Shown: positions 51,234-61,315 of the stretch, in pieces | Numbering within the stretch: the stretch's first letter is position 1 | Layout of the letters: every line of letters begins with the position of its first letter | NCBI GenBank assembly: GCA_947442105.1 | Contig: CANEVH010000001.1 | Location: 1 to 64,000, forward strand | Reading direction: 5' to 3' | Origin: Comamonadaceae bacterium | GTDB lineage: Bacteria; Pseudomonadota; Gammaproteobacteria; Burkholderiales; Burkholderiaceae_C | DNA: 64,000 nucleotides | Position numbers and translations under genes: made by a program | Notes under the pieces: generated by a model | Told to the model about the DNA's origin: nothing | Seen by the model: only the letters and a program-made list of their open reading frames with translations | Database searches by the model: none

Positions 51234-52641
51234 AGCATGCGCCGGGGGGCGTCTGCCCTGGGCGGCTGTCTTCGACCGACACGGTGGCGCGGTGTTGTTT
51301 GGCAATCTCCAGCACGATGGGCAACCCCAGGCCCGAGCCATCGGCCTCGTTGCCCAAAGCGCGGTAAAAAGGCTGAAACACCAGCTCACGCTCGGCCGGC
51401 GCAATGCCGGGGCCGGTATCCTCCACCTGCAGCACCAGCGCCTTGCTAAACGGATCGACCAGCACGCGCGCGGTAATCATGGCCGCCTTGCCCGTACGCG
51501 GCAGGGTGTAGTTGATGGCGTTGTCCACCAGGTTGCGCACCATTTCTTGCAGCAGCGTGGCGTTGCCCATGAGCACTACGCCATCGGTCTCGGGCTCGGC
51601 GCCTTCGTAGCCAATGTCAATCTGTTTTTCAACCGCGCGCGGCACGCAGTCCCGCACCACGTCCATGGTCAGGCGCGCCAGGTTGCAGGGCAGGTGCGCC
51701 AGCACGGCGGCGCTGCTCTCGGCGCGCGCCAGCGCGAGCAGCTGGTTGACGGTGTGGGTAGCGCGTATGCTGGAGCGCCCGATGTGGCGTAGCGATTGTT
51801 TGAGTTCTTCGGCGCTGGCGTCTTGGCGCTGGGCCAGGTCGGCTTGCATGCGCAGGCCCGCTAGCGGCGTCTTGAGCTGGTGCGCAGCGTCGGCCAGAAA
51901 GCGCTTTTGCGTGGCAATCGAGTCTTTGAGCCGCATCAACAAATCGTTGACCGAGGACACCAGCGGCACCACCTCCAGCGGCACGGCCTCCACGTCCAGC
52001 GGGCTCAGGTCCTCTGGGTTGCGCGCGCGAATGCGCTCCTCCAAGTGGTTCAAAGGCTTGATCGCTTGGGCCAGCGCCAGCCAGACCAGCAGCACCGCCA
52101 GCGGCAAAATCACAAACTGCGGCAGCATCACGCCCTTCACAATCTCGGTGGCCAGCACCGAGCGCTTGTCCATGGTCTCAGCCACCTGCACCAGCGCCAG
52201 CGGGCCGCCGGGCAAATCCACCCGCACCCACATATAGGCTACCTTGAGGTCTTGGCCGCGCAACTGCGCATCGCGCAGCCGCACCTCGCCCACGGGGGCG
52301 CGCTCGTCGTCTGGTGGGAATGGCAGGCCTTTTTCGCCGCTAAAAAATTCGCCACTTGGCCCCATCACCTGGTAGTAGACAGTGTCCGCATCGTCGGCAC
52401 GCAGCAGCTCGCGCGCCGGCTGGGGCAGCACAAAGTGCACCTCGTTCTTCTGCACCGTGATCAGCTGCGCCAGCGCCCCCACGTTGTACTCCAGCGCCCG
52501 GTCAAACGGCTTGCCCGCAATCCCCTGCGCCACCAGCCAGGTCAGCACCAGCGTCACCGGCCACAGCAACAAAATCGGCGTGAGCATCCAATCCAAAATC
52601 TCACCAAACAGCGAGCGCTGCTCACGCTGGAAAAGCTTCAT
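51202..52641 (-). CDS. Two-component sensor histidine kinase (TctE/QseC-like)
   Basis: A 479-residue inner-membrane kinase. It has a first transmembrane helix (about 20-40), a periplasmic 2CSK_N-type sensor region (about 42-165, AGKPFDRALEYNVGALAQLI), a second transmembrane helix, HAMP (about 190-245), HisKA with the phospho-acceptor His in DAAHQLKTPLAGLR (about 262), and HATPase_c with N box NLVDNAINYT, G1 VEDTGPGIA and G2 GSGLGLPIV. It follows the response regulator gene directly (stop TAG, then ATG). The N-terminal domain type is found in kinases that respond to tricarboxylates (TctE) and others. Confidence 0.9.
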   Translation of the reverse strand: MKLFQREQRSLFGEILDWMLTPILLLWPVTLVLTWLVAQGIAGKPFDRALEYNVGALAQLITVQKNEVHFVLPQPARELLRADDADTVYYQVMGPSGEFFSGEKGLPFPPDDERAPVGEVRLRDAQLRGQDLKVAYMWVRVDLPGGPLALVQVAETMDKRSVLATEIVKGVMLPQFVILPLAVLLVWLALAQAIKPLNHLEERIRARNPEDLSPLDVEAVPLEVVPLVSSVNDLLMRLKDSIATQKRFLADAAHQLKTPLAGLRMQADLAQRQDASAEELKQSLRHIGRSSIRATHTVNQLLALARAESSAAVLAHLPCNLARLTMDVVRDCVPRAVEKQIDIGYEGAEPETDGVVLMGNATLLQEMVRNLVDNAINYTLPRTGKAAMITARVLVDPFSKALVLQVEDTGPGIAPAERELVFQPFYRALGNEADGSGLGLPIVLEIAKQHRATVSVEDSRPGQTPPGACFTVRFRGVDF

Positions 52642-53316
52642 TTAGCTTTGAATTTTTTCCAGGCAATAGCCCAGGCCCCGCACCGTGGCGATGCGGATCG
52701 GGCCTTTTTCGATCTTTTTGCGCAGGCGGTGGATATACACCTCAATGGCGTTGTTGCTCACCTCTTCGCCCCATTCGCACAGGCGCTCCACCAGCTGGTC
52801 TTTGCTCACCAGGCGCCCGGTGCGTTGCAGCAGCACTTCGAGCAAACCCAGTTCGCGGGCCGAGAGTTCCACCATCTTGCCGTCGATGGTGGCCACGCGG
52901 CCCGATTGGTCGTAGGTCAGCGGGCCGTGCTTGATGTTGCTGCTCGTTGCCCCCATGCCCCGGCGCACCAGGGCGCGGGCGCGGGCTTCTAGCTCTTGCA
53001 GGCTAAAGGGCTTGGCCATGTAGTCGTCGGCGCCGTAGTCCAGGCCTTTGACGCGCTCTTCCACGCTGTCGGCCGCTGTCAATATGAGCACGGGCAGCGT
53101 CGAACCGCGGGCGCGCAGGCGTTTGAGCACCTCCAGGCCGTGCATCTTGGGCAGGCCCAGGTCCAGAATCAGCAGGTCAAACTCGGTGTTGGTCATCAGT
53201 GCCGCATCGGCCTCGGTGCCGCTGGCCACGTGGTCCACCGCAGCGCCTGCACTGCGCAGGGCGCGCAGCAGTCCATCGGCGAGCACCTGGTCGTCTTCGG
53301 CGATCAAAATCCGCAT
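52642..53316 (-). CDS. OmpR-family response regulator (TctD/QseB-like)
   Basis: A 224-residue regulator. The receiver domain has the acidic pocket EDD (residues 7-9), the phospho-acceptor Asp in LLILDLGLP (about residue 51), Thr in LTA and Lys in MAKPFSLQEL. A winged-helix DNA-binding domain follows (about 130-222, ELSARELGLLEVLLQRTGRL ... RLRKKIE). It is the first gene of a pair with the sensor kinase immediately downstream. Targets are unknown. Confidence 0.92.
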   Translation of the reverse strand: MRILIAEDDQVLADGLLRALRSAGAAVDHVASGTEADAALMTNTEFDLLILDLGLPKMHGLEVLKRLRARGSTLPVLILTAADSVEERVKGLDYGADDYMAKPFSLQELEARARALVRRGMGATSSNIKHGPLTYDQSGRVATIDGKMVELSARELGLLEVLLQRTGRLVSKDQLVERLCEWGEEVSNNAIEVYIHRLRKKIEKGPIRIATVRGLGYCLEKIQS

Positions 53317-53466
53317 ACGGGTCTCCTCGCGCTGGGGCGTTGTAATGGCTTGTTGTCGGAATTGGAAAAAGCATTCTAGGACTGCCCCCGTGGGGCGCGT
53401 TCGTTTCGGCCTAGGGGTTTGCCCCTGCGCCGGGTGCTGTCGGGCACTGGCGCTCTAGGCCGCGCT

Positions 53467-53949
53467 TCAGGCCGCGCTATAGGCCTCCAGCCCCAGCGCC
53501 ACCACCGTGGCCACCTCGGTGCCGATGGCGCTGCGCAACTCTTTTTCGGCTTGCGCCACGCTGTCTTGGTAGGCCGCCAACCAGGCCCGCCCGGTGGCGG
53601 TAAAGCACACGCGCCGCGCGCGCGCGTCCAGGCCATCGGCTTGGCGCTGCACCAGGCCCCAGGCCTCGCACTGGTTCACCAGCGTGCCCATGGCTTGTTT
53701 GCTCATGCCCGCTCGCTGCGCCAGTTCGGTCAGGCGCGCGCCTTCGGGCGGTAGGTGGCGGGTGACCTGCCAGTGCGCCGCCGCCAGTTGCCCGCGCCCG
53801 GCCAGGTTGGACAAGCCCAGCGACACGCCGGGGTGCTGCGCCATGAGCGCCATCACACGGGCGTCAAAGCGCTCCAGGCCCAGGCGCAGCCAGTGGCCCA
53901 GGTGGTTGTGGCGCCAGGTGTCGGGCGCGGCGTGGGGCGGGTTGGACAT
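53467..53949 (-). CDS. MarR family transcriptional regulator
   Basis: A 160-residue winged-helix regulator of the MarR type. The helix-turn-helix region GARLTELAQRAGMSKQAMGT then LVNQCEAWGLVQRQADG followed by the wing DARARRVCFTATGRAW is characteristic. Such proteins respond to small phenolic or oxidising ligands. It is divergent from recA with about 145 bases between; the second gene neighbour is the response regulator. The regulated genes are not evident from context. Confidence 0.88.
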   Translation of the reverse strand: MSNPPHAAPDTWRHNHLGHWLRLGLERFDARVMALMAQHPGVSLGLSNLAGRGQLAAAHWQVTRHLPPEGARLTELAQRAGMSKQAMGTLVNQCEAWGLVQRQADGLDARARRVCFTATGRAWLAAYQDSVAQAEKELRSAIGTEVATVVALGLEAYSAA

Positions 53950-53983
53950 GGTGTTAATAGTAATGCAAACTGACTAAAAATAG

Positions 53984-54031
53984 CTTAAACGCATTTACAA
54001 ACTGCCTATAAACTACTGTTCAAGCATCCAG
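53984..54031 (+). promoter_or_regulatory. recA promoter with LexA-type SOS box
   Basis: TATAAA (54007-54012) serves as a likely -10, with CTTAAA-like sequence about 17 bases upstream. Directly after it lies CTGTTCAAGCATCCAG (54016-54031), a near match to the LexA consensus CTGT-N8-ACAG (one mismatch). LexA bound here would block transcription until DNA damage. Confidence 0.6.
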
Positions 54032-54095
54032 CCTGTGCTTAACACCAGAGGCGGGATTTCACGGTTCCCCACCCTACCCCTAGAGGAGATTTCTC

Positions 54096-55181
<1,086 letters not shown>

Positions 55182-55279
55182 AACCGCCCAGCGCGGGTAC
55201 CGCCATGGCGGCGGCCCCGTGCGGGTGTCGCCGCCCCAAAGCCCCAGCGGCCTCGCCGGTTTAGTCCATCACCCTCTCC

Positions 55280-55750
55280 ATGGCAACAAGCACCCCCCTG
55301 TCGCTCACTGGCCGCGCGCTGCGCCTGCTCAGCGCCCGCGAGCATTCGCGCGCGGAGTTGGAGGCTAAGCTCGCGCAGCATGAAGAAACCCCTGGCGCGC
55401 TGGCCCAAGTGCTCGACACGCTGGCGGCCAAAGACTTCATCAACGAAGGCCGCGTGGTCACCTCGGTGCTGCACCGGCGCAGCGCCAAACTCGGAACCGC
55501 CCGCATCAAGCACGAGTTGCAATCCAAAGGCCTGGCGCCCGAGGCGGTGGCCCAAGCGGTCAGCGACCTCAAAGCGAGCGAGATGGCGCGCGCCCATGCG
55601 GTCTGGTACAAAAAGTTTGGCAGCCCCGCTGCCACGCCCGCCGAGCGCGCCAAGCAGGTGCGCTTTCTCGCCAGCCGTGGCTTCGGCGGCGAGGCGATTG
55701 CGCGCGTGGTTTCGGGGGCGTTTGATACGGATGATGCGGATGGGGTGTAA
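55280..55750 (+). CDS. recX: Regulatory protein RecX
   Basis: RecX caps or destabilises RecA filaments. The 156-residue protein begins SLTGRALRLLSAREHSRAEL with the three-helix RecX repeats (SxRELxxKL pattern: HSRAELEAKL, TARIKHELQSKGL, AERAKQVRFLASRGFGGEAI). Position directly after recA confirms the call. The mazEF TA module begins 38 bases later. Confidence 0.93.
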   Translation: MATSTPLSLTGRALRLLSAREHSRAELEAKLAQHEETPGALAQVLDTLAAKDFINEGRVVTSVLHRRSAKLGTARIKHELQSKGLAPEAVAQAVSDLKASEMARAHAVWYKKFGSPAATPAERAKQVRFLASRGFGGEAIARVVSGAFDTDDADGV

Positions 55751-55788
55751 AAGTTATACTTTGGTGTAACTTCAAAAGGATCAATACC

Positions 55789-56049
55789 GTGACTACTGCA
55801 ACCTTGCGCTCCGTTGGCGGCTCGGTCGTTATGGCAATTCCCAAGCCCTTTCTGGAATTGCTGCGTCTGAAGTCGGGCGAAAAGGTCGAGTTAGACGTAC
55901 AAGATGGGCGTCTGGTGGTGGCGCCGCAAAAGAAAGCCGCCTACGCTCTGGCCGACCTGCTTGCCCAGTGCGACGCCCAAGCGCCGCTTAGCGCGCAAGA
56001 CCGCGAATGGCTGGACGCTGCGCCTGTGGGCCTGGAAGACGTTTCCTGA
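55789..56049 (+). CDS. mazE: MazE/AbrB-type antitoxin
   Basis: An 86-residue antitoxin with an N-terminal AbrB/SpoVT swapped-hairpin DNA-binding domain (LRSVGGSVVMAIPKPFLELL then RLKSGEKVELDVQDGRLVV) and an acidic toxin-binding tail ending LEDVS. The start is GTG 55789 with AAAAGGA upstream. A TATACT -10-like box (55755-55760) overlaps an imperfect palindrome GTTATAC / GGTGTAAC that may be its operator. Confidence 0.87.
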   Translation: MTTATLRSVGGSVVMAIPKPFLELLRLKSGEKVELDVQDGRLVVAPQKKAAYALADLLAQCDAQAPLSAQDREWLDAAPVGLEDVS

Positions 56050-56070
56050 TTCGCAAACACTTCATCCACC

Positions 56071-56415
56071 ATGCGTATCCCCGACCGAGGCGACATTTGG
56101 CTCGCCAACCTCAACCCCACCGCAGGCCGAGAACAACAGGGCCTACGCCCCGTGTTGGTGGTTTCTCAGCGTGATTTCAACCGTTTGGGCCTGTGCGTGG
56201 TCTGCCCGATCAGCCAGGGAGGCCAGCAAGCGCGCTTTGCCGGGTTTACCGTTACCCTGATGGGCAGCGGCACCCAAACCCAGGGCGTGGTCATGTGCAA
56301 CCAGCCCCGCACCATTGACATGGGCGCCCGCAACGGCCAATGGGTGGAATACAGCAGCTCCGCCATTGCTGATGAAGTGGTCGCCCGCTTGATGCCTATC
56401 TTTCAGGCCCTGTAG
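56071..56415 (+). CDS. mazF: MazF/PemK-type endoribonuclease toxin
   Basis: A 114-residue mRNA interferase. The family opening RGDIWLANLNPTAGREQQGL and RPVLVVSQRDFN is followed by the catalytic Arg-containing VCPISQ and a C-terminal QPRTIDMGAR strand. Sequence-specific cutting of single-stranded RNA is expected. 21 bases downstream of the antitoxin gene. Confidence 0.87.
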   Translation: MRIPDRGDIWLANLNPTAGREQQGLRPVLVVSQRDFNRLGLCVVCPISQGGQQARFAGFTVTLMGSGTQTQGVVMCNQPRTIDMGARNGQWVEYSSSAIADEVVARLMPIFQAL

Positions 56416-56432
56416 GCCTGGCCCAGAGCTAC

Positions 56433-56533
56433 TCACATCCCCAACATCAACTCCAAATTCTGCACCGCCCCCCGTTAGCGCCTTTGCCCAACTTGCCTGG
56501 GCCCGCCGTCAGCAAGCGTGGGCAACGCGGCCC
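56433..56533 (-). pseudogene. argC: Degenerate duplicate of the argC 3' end
   Basis: The first ~58 bases (TCACATCCCCAACATCAACT ... GCGCCTTTGCCC) match the argC 3' end at 57955-58013 with about six differences including a one-base indel; weaker similarity continues for some 40 bases more. Both copies point the same way. Together they form a direct repeat that brackets the signal peptidase gene and a TA module. The copy no longer encodes the ArgC C-terminus because of the indel. Confidence 0.8.
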
Positions 56534-56630
56534 ATTCGTAGCCTCTGCTACCATTGTTTTTGACAAACATTCCGTGGCCCACCAGTCACTGCGGAGTGAC
56601 CACCATGGCAAACCAGAGGGAGCAAACGCA

Positions 56631-57299
56631 ATGAAATCTTTTTGGACTTCTCACCGCGGATTCATACTTTTCTTGGTGTTTTTCGGACTGTTTCGCACGG
56701 CAATTGCGGACTGGAATCCGATTCCTTCAGGCTCCATGCGCCCTTCCTTATTAGAGGGCGATGTGGTGCTGGTCAACCGCCTCGCCTACGACCTGAAAGT
56801 GCCACTCACCAAGCTGTCTTTGGCCCGTTTGGGGGAGCCGCAGCGCGGCGATATCGTCGTCTTCTTTTCACCCAAGGACGACACCCGCCTCATCAAACGG
56901 CTGGTCGCGCTACCGGGCGATACGGTGGAAATGCGCAACGGCGTGCTCATTGTGAACGGCGAGGCAGCGCGATATTCCGAGGCAAGGCAGTTTCAAGAGC
57001 CGATGGATGAAGGCCCAACGCTGCATGCCTTGCGACTGCACGAGCGCTTGGGCGCGCGTGAGAACCAGATTCAGTGGTTGGCAGGCGTGCCATCGTTGCG
57101 GTCTATTCCGACCTATCGCGTGCCCGAAGGCCACTATTGGATGATGGGGGATAACCGGGACAACAGCGCCGACTCGCGCTACTTCGGTCCCGTGCCTCGG
57201 CATTTAATGGTGGGCCGCGCCCATCACCTGGTTCTTTCCGTGGCCTTTAAAGAAGACTGGTTGCCGCGCTGGGAGCGCTTTGGCATGCCCTTGTCCTGA
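56631..57299 (+). CDS. lepB: Signal peptidase I (type I leader peptidase paralogue)
   Basis: A 222-residue inner-membrane serine protease that removes signal peptides. It has one N-terminal transmembrane helix (GFILFLVFFGLFRTAIADW), catalytic Ser in IPSGSMRPSLL (about residue 36), catalytic Lys in DTRLIKRLVALPGD (about 90) and the conserved C-terminal MMGDNRDNSADSRYFGPVP. Unlike the main lepB it is not next to lepA or rnc, and it has one rather than two N-terminal helices. GAGGGAG precedes ATG 56631. It sits in a block bracketed by argC end repeats, so it is probably an acquired additional enzyme. Confidence 0.9.
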   Translation: MKSFWTSHRGFILFLVFFGLFRTAIADWNPIPSGSMRPSLLEGDVVLVNRLAYDLKVPLTKLSLARLGEPQRGDIVVFFSPKDDTRLIKRLVALPGDTVEMRNGVLIVNGEAARYSEARQFQEPMDEGPTLHALRLHERLGARENQIQWLAGVPSLRSIPTYRVPEGHYWMMGDNRDNSADSRYFGPVPRHLMVGRAHHLVLSVAFKEDWLPRWERFGMPLS

Positions 57300-57311
57300 C
57301 GCATTCCGGCA

Positions 57312-57674
57312 TCACTGACGCTTAGGTCCCGCCTTCGCCAAGTCAGCAACCAGCTCCGCCACCCGCACCATGGCGGATTGGTAGACGGCGCTGTCTTCGC
57401 GCTTGTCGACCGCCATCACCATCACGATAAGCACATCGTCTTGCACGCCGTAAACCAGGCGATAGCCTTGTTTGCGCAGTTTGATCTTGTAGTGGCCGGA
57501 CAGGGCACCGTGCAATTGGGCGCCTGGCACGTGCGGGTTGTCCAAGCGTTTTTTGAGCAGTTTGCGCAGCGTCTCTTTGACGGAACCATCTAGCGCCTGC
57601 CATTCGGTCCACGCGCTGGGGACAAACTGCAAACGGTACTTGGGTTTGGGCTTGGGCTGCGGCTCAGATGGCAT
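57312..57674 (-). CDS. RelE-type toxin
   Basis: A 120-residue RelE-family toxin: KYRLQFVPSAWTEWQALDGS, VPGAQLHGALSGHYKIKLRK, YRLVYGVQDDVLIVMVMAVDKRED. The basic C-terminal region carries the Arg/Lys residues used for mRNA cleavage in the family. The start at 57674 (or ATG 57680) overlaps the antitoxin gene; the longer frame to 57770 is unlikely to be used. It converges with the signal peptidase gene (12-base gap). Confidence 0.85.
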   Translation of the reverse strand: MPSEPQPKPKPKYRLQFVPSAWTEWQALDGSVKETLRKLLKKRLDNPHVPGAQLHGALSGHYKIKLRKQGYRLVYGVQDDVLIVMVMAVDKREDSAVYQSAMVRVAELVADLAKAGPKRQ

Positions 57675-57915
57675 CGACATCGACTTCGATGGCATTGGCC
57701 CGCTCGCCCATGCGCGCGAGCACGGTGCGGTGCAAATCTTGGTCGGCCAGCTCGTCGAGCATGGCTTCAAACAGGGCGGGCTCCACCATATAAAAGGCGG
57801 CCTTGTTGTGGTTTAACACCGCTACCGGTCGGCTTTTGGCGTCACGCAGCACGGCAGCCGGGTTTTTTTTGAACTCGGACATGCTGATGGTGACGTCAGA
57901 ATAAATCGCTTGCAT
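57664..57915 (-). CDS. Phd/YefM-type (RelB-like) antitoxin
   Basis: An 83-residue antitoxin with SDVTISMSEFKKNPAAVLRD in the DNA-binding half and AFYMVEPALFEAMLDELADQ in the dimer/toxin-contact region, typical of Phd/YefM proteins. First gene of the TA operon, overlapping the toxin start by 11 bases. It lies downstream of argC with about 40 AT-rich bases between. Confidence 0.85.
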   Translation of the reverse strand: MQAIYSDVTISMSEFKKNPAAVLRDAKSRPVAVLNHNKAAFYMVEPALFEAMLDELADQDLHRTVLARMGERANAIEVDVDAI

Positions 57916-57954
57916 AAATTAGCTCCAAATTAAGCGCTAATAATAGCGCCATAT

Positions 57955-58890
57955 TCACATCCCCAACATCAACTCCAAGTTCTGCACCGCCGCGCCGCTG
58001 GCGCCTTTGCCCAGGTTGTCCAGGCGCGCTACCAGCACGGCGTGGGCGAAGCCGTCGGCGGCCGCGTCGTTGGCAAACACGCGCAGCTCCATCTGGTTGG
58101 TGTCGGCCAGGGCCACGGCGTCTAATTTGTTGTCGGGCGTAGCGGGCTCCACCGTCACAAAGCGGCTGCCCGCGTAGTGGGCGCGCAAGGCGTCTTCTAG
58201 GTCTTGGGCGCTTGGTTGGCCCGGCAGCGTATCCAGGTGCAGCGGCAGTTGCACCAACATGCCTTGCGCAAAATTGGCGACCGAGGGCACAAACAGTGGG
58301 CGGCGGGTCAGACCGGTGCAGTGCATGATTTCGGGGATGTGCTTGTGTTTGAGGCCCAGCGCGTACAGCTCCAGCGCGGGCGCGGTGCCTGCTTCAAAAG
58401 CTTCGATCATGGGCCGCCCGCCGCCTGAATAGCCGCTGACCGAGGGCAAGCACACGGCAAAGTCGGCAGGGATCAGGCCCGCGTCAATCAGCGGGCGCAG
58501 GAGCGCAATAGCGCCGGTGGCGTAGCAGCCGGGGTTGGCCACCCGCTGCGCGCTGGCGATGCGCTCAGCCTGGCCCGCGCACAGTTCGGCAAAGCCATAC
58601 ACCCAGCCCGGCGCCGTGCGATGCGCGGTGGAGGCATCAATGATGCGCGGACCTGGCGCGCCGGTCTCACGCGCCAGCGCATCCACCATGGCCACGGATT
58701 CAAGGGCTGCGTCATCGTGCAGGCACAAAATAACCACATCGGCCTGCGCCAGCAATGCGCGTTTGGCGCTGGCGTCTTTGCGCAGCGCGGGGTCTATGCG
58801 CAGCAGCTCAATGCCGACCATGGCGCCTAGACGCTCGCGAATTTGCAGGCCGGTGGTGCCTGCCTCGCCGTCGATGAAGATTTTTTTCAT
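57955..58890 (-). CDS. argC: N-acetyl-gamma-glutamyl-phosphate reductase, short (type 2) form
   Basis: ArgC reduces N-acetyl-glutamyl-phosphate to the semialdehyde in arginine synthesis. The 311-residue protein is the short type 2 form. It has the NADP-binding start [27 protein letters not shown], the catalytic Cys in [15 protein letters not shown] (about residue 122) and the His-containing region KHKHIPEI. The end NLELMLGM is duplicated at 56433, suggesting that its 3' end was the site of an insertion. Upstream is a 196-base gap before the divergent sucCD operon. Confidence 0.93.
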   Translation of the reverse strand: MKKIFIDGEAGTTGLQIRERLGAMVGIELLRIDPALRKDASAKRALLAQADVVILCLHDDAALESVAMVDALARETGAPGPRIIDASTAHRTAPGWVYGFAELCAGQAERIASAQRVANPGCYATGAIALLRPLIDAGLIPADFAVCLPSVSGYSGGGRPMIEAFEAGTAPALELYALGLKHKHIPEIMHCTGLTRRPLFVPSVANFAQGMLVQLPLHLDTLPGQPSAQDLEDALRAHYAGSRFVTVEPATPDNKLDAVALADTNQMELRVFANDAAADGFAHAVLVARLDNLGKGASGAAVQNLELMLGM

Positions 58891-59086
58891 AACAATGACC
58901 GTCGGTGTTCGGGGCGGACGGTGGGGCTAAAAGGCGAAAAGTGAGGCAGCAAATCGCGTAAGAAGATGGCAAGTTTGGTGCACCGCACCATGATACAGTT
59001 CTCGGCTTCCGCACCTAGGGCCGGGTTCCCCTGCTTGGTGCAGGCGCAGGTCTGGCACCGTTTGTTCTGTCGCAAAGAGAGAAATC

Positions 59087-60256
59087 ATGAAGATCCACGA
59101 ATACCAAGGCAAGGAAATCTTGCGCAATGCGGGCGTGCCCGTTCCCCGCGGCATCCCCGCATTCACCGTGCAAGAGGCCGTTGAAGCGGCGCAAAAACTC
59201 GGCGGCCCGGTGTGGGTGGTCAAGGCCCAAATTCATGCGGGCGGTCGTGGCAAGGGCGGCGGCGTGAAGCTGGCGCGGTCGATTGACGAAGTCAAAGCCC
59301 TGGCCACCGAAATATTGGGCATGCAACTCGTCACCCACCAAACCGGCCCGCTGGGCCAAAAAGTGCGGCGCTTGCTGATTGAAGACGGCGCGGATATCAA
59401 AAAAGAGTATTACGTGTCTGCGGTGACCGACCGCGCCAGCCAGCGCGTGGCCATGATTGTGTCGAGCGAAGGCGGCATGGACATTGAGGGCGTGGCCCAC
59501 GACACGCCCGAGAAAATCATCACCGAAATCGTCGACCCCGCCCTGGGCCTGACCGACGCCCAAGCCACAAAGCTGGCCGACGCCATTGGCGTTCCCGCAG
59601 GCTCTACCGCCCGGGCTGTGGACGTGCTGCAAAAGCTGTACAACATCTACATGGACACCGACGCCAGCCTGGTCGAGATCAACCCGCTGATTTTGGAAGG
59701 CAACGGCAACATCAAAGCTCTGGACGCCAAGTTCAACTTTGACGCCAACGCCCTGTTCCGCCACCCCGAAATCGTGGCCTACCGCGATCTGGACGAAGAA
59801 GACCCGGCCGAGATTGAGGCCAGCAAGTTTGACCTGGCTTACATCAGCCTGGACGGCAATATTGGCTGCCTGGTCAACGGCGCTGGCCTGGCCATGGCCA
59901 CCATGGACACCATCAAGCTGTTTGGCGCCGAGCCCGCTAACTTCTTGGACGTGGGCGGCGGCGCAACCCCCGAGAAAGTGACCGAAGCCTTCAAGATCAT
60001 GCTGAAAAACCCCAAGGTCAAGGCCATTTTGGTCAACATCTTTGGCGGCATCATGAAGTGCGACACCATTGCCACCGGCATCATCGTGGCCTGCAAGGCG
60101 GTCAACTTGTCCGTGCCCCTGGTGGTGCGCATGAAGGGCACCAACGAAGAGATGGGCAAGCAAATGCTGGCCGATTCTGGCCTGCCCATCATCAGCGCCG
60201 ACACGATGGCTGACGCCGCCCAAAAAGTTGTTGCCGCTGTCAACGCCCACGCCTGA
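59087..60256 (+). CDS. sucC: Succinyl-CoA synthetase (ADP-forming) beta subunit
   Basis: SucC with SucD interconverts succinyl-CoA and succinate with substrate-level phosphorylation in the TCA cycle. The 389-residue protein begins [20 protein letters not shown], contains the ATP-grasp domain ([18 protein letters not shown] near residue 46; LVEINPLI near 198) and the C-terminal ligase domain with [17 protein letters not shown] and [10 protein letters not shown]. sucD follows after 41 bases. GAGAGA precedes ATG 59087. Confidence 0.96.
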   Translation: MKIHEYQGKEILRNAGVPVPRGIPAFTVQEAVEAAQKLGGPVWVVKAQIHAGGRGKGGGVKLARSIDEVKALATEILGMQLVTHQTGPLGQKVRRLLIEDGADIKKEYYVSAVTDRASQRVAMIVSSEGGMDIEGVAHDTPEKIITEIVDPALGLTDAQATKLADAIGVPAGSTARAVDVLQKLYNIYMDTDASLVEINPLILEGNGNIKALDAKFNFDANALFRHPEIVAYRDLDEEDPAEIEASKFDLAYISLDGNIGCLVNGAGLAMATMDTIKLFGAEPANFLDVGGGATPEKVTEAFKIMLKNPKVKAILVNIFGGIMKCDTIATGIIVACKAVNLSVPLVVRMKGTNEEMGKQMLADSGLPIISADTMADAAQKVVAAVNAHA

Positions 60257-60297
60257 TACCCCGTTTCGGCCACGCCTCAGCCAGAAAGAACCCAGCC

Positions 60298-61191
60298 ATG
60301 TCCATCTTTATCAACAAAGACACCCGCGTGATCACCCAAGGCATTACCGGCAAAACCGGCCAGTTCCACACCGAGAAGTGCCAGGAATACGCCAACGGTA
60401 AAAACTGCTTTGTCGCCGGTGTGAACCCCAAAAAAGCGGGCGAGTCGATTTTCAATATTCCGATTTACGCCTCGGTCAAAGAAGCCGCGCATGAGACGGG
60501 CGCCACCGTGTCCGTGATCTATGTGCCGCCCGCCGGTGCCGCGGCCGCCATCTGGGAGGCTGTTGAGGCCGACCTCGACCTGGCGATCTGCATTACCGAA
60601 GGTATTCCGGTCAAAGACATGCTCGAAGTGCGCAACCGCATGCGCGCCAAAGTGGCCGCTGGCGGCAAAGAAACCCTGTTGCTCGGCCCCAATTGCCCTG
60701 GTTTGATCACGCCCGACGAGATCAAGATCGGCATCATGCCCGGCCACATCCACCGTAAAGGCCGCATTGGCGTGGTTTCGCGCTCGGGCACGCTCACGTA
60801 TGAGGCCGTGGCCCAACTCACCGAAATCGGCCTGGGCCAAAGTAGCGCCGTGGGCATTGGCGGCGACCCCATCAATGGCCTCAAGCACATTGACGTCATG
60901 CGCTCCTTCAACGACGACCCGGACACCGACGCCGTCATCATGATTGGCGAAATCGGCGGCCCCGACGAGGCCGAAGCCGCCCGCTGGTGCAAGCTCAACA
61001 TGAAAAAACCCATCGTCGGCTTTATCGCTGGTGTCACCGCCCCTGCGGGCAAGCGCATGGGCCATGCTGGTGCTCTTATCAGCGGTGGCGCTGACACGGC
61101 CGACGCCAAACTCGCCATCATGGAAGAGTGCGGCTTCACCATCACCCGCAACCCGTCCGAGATGGCCAAGCTGCTCAAGGCGCTCTTGTAA
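60298..61191 (+). CDS. sucD: Succinyl-CoA synthetase (ADP-forming) alpha subunit
   Basis: The 297-residue alpha subunit contains the CoA-binding domain (GITGKTGQFHTEKCQEYANG near residue 16) and the ligase domain with the phospho-His in MGHAGALISGG (about residue 247). It is co-transcribed with sucC. A terminator follows the stop codon by about 65 bases. Confidence 0.96.
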   Translation: MSIFINKDTRVITQGITGKTGQFHTEKCQEYANGKNCFVAGVNPKKAGESIFNIPIYASVKEAAHETGATVSVIYVPPAGAAAAIWEAVEADLDLAICITEGIPVKDMLEVRNRMRAKVAAGGKETLLLGPNCPGLITPDEIKIGIMPGHIHRKGRIGVVSRSGTLTYEAVAQLTEIGLGQSSAVGIGGDPINGLKHIDVMRSFNDDPDTDAVIMIGEIGGPDEAEAARWCKLNMKKPIVGFIAGVTAPAGKRMGHAGALISGGADTADAKLAIMEECGFTITRNPSEMAKLLKALL

Positions 61192-61257
61192 ATACAATCG
61201 CCCCCGCCGTACTGGCAAAGCGGGCGGCGGGCCACACCCGCCCCGCAGCGCAGCCTG

Positions 61258-61295
61258 AGTGCCCCGACCACCGTCTGGGCACTTTTTCTTTTTTT
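61258..61295 (+). terminator. Intrinsic terminator of sucCD
   Basis: A 7-bp stem AGTGCCC (61258-61264) / GGGCACT (61277-61283) followed by a T-rich run (TTTTTCTTTTTTT). Confidence 0.75.
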
Positions 61296-61315
61296 GAGCC
61301 TGCCTTGGAGCGCGC

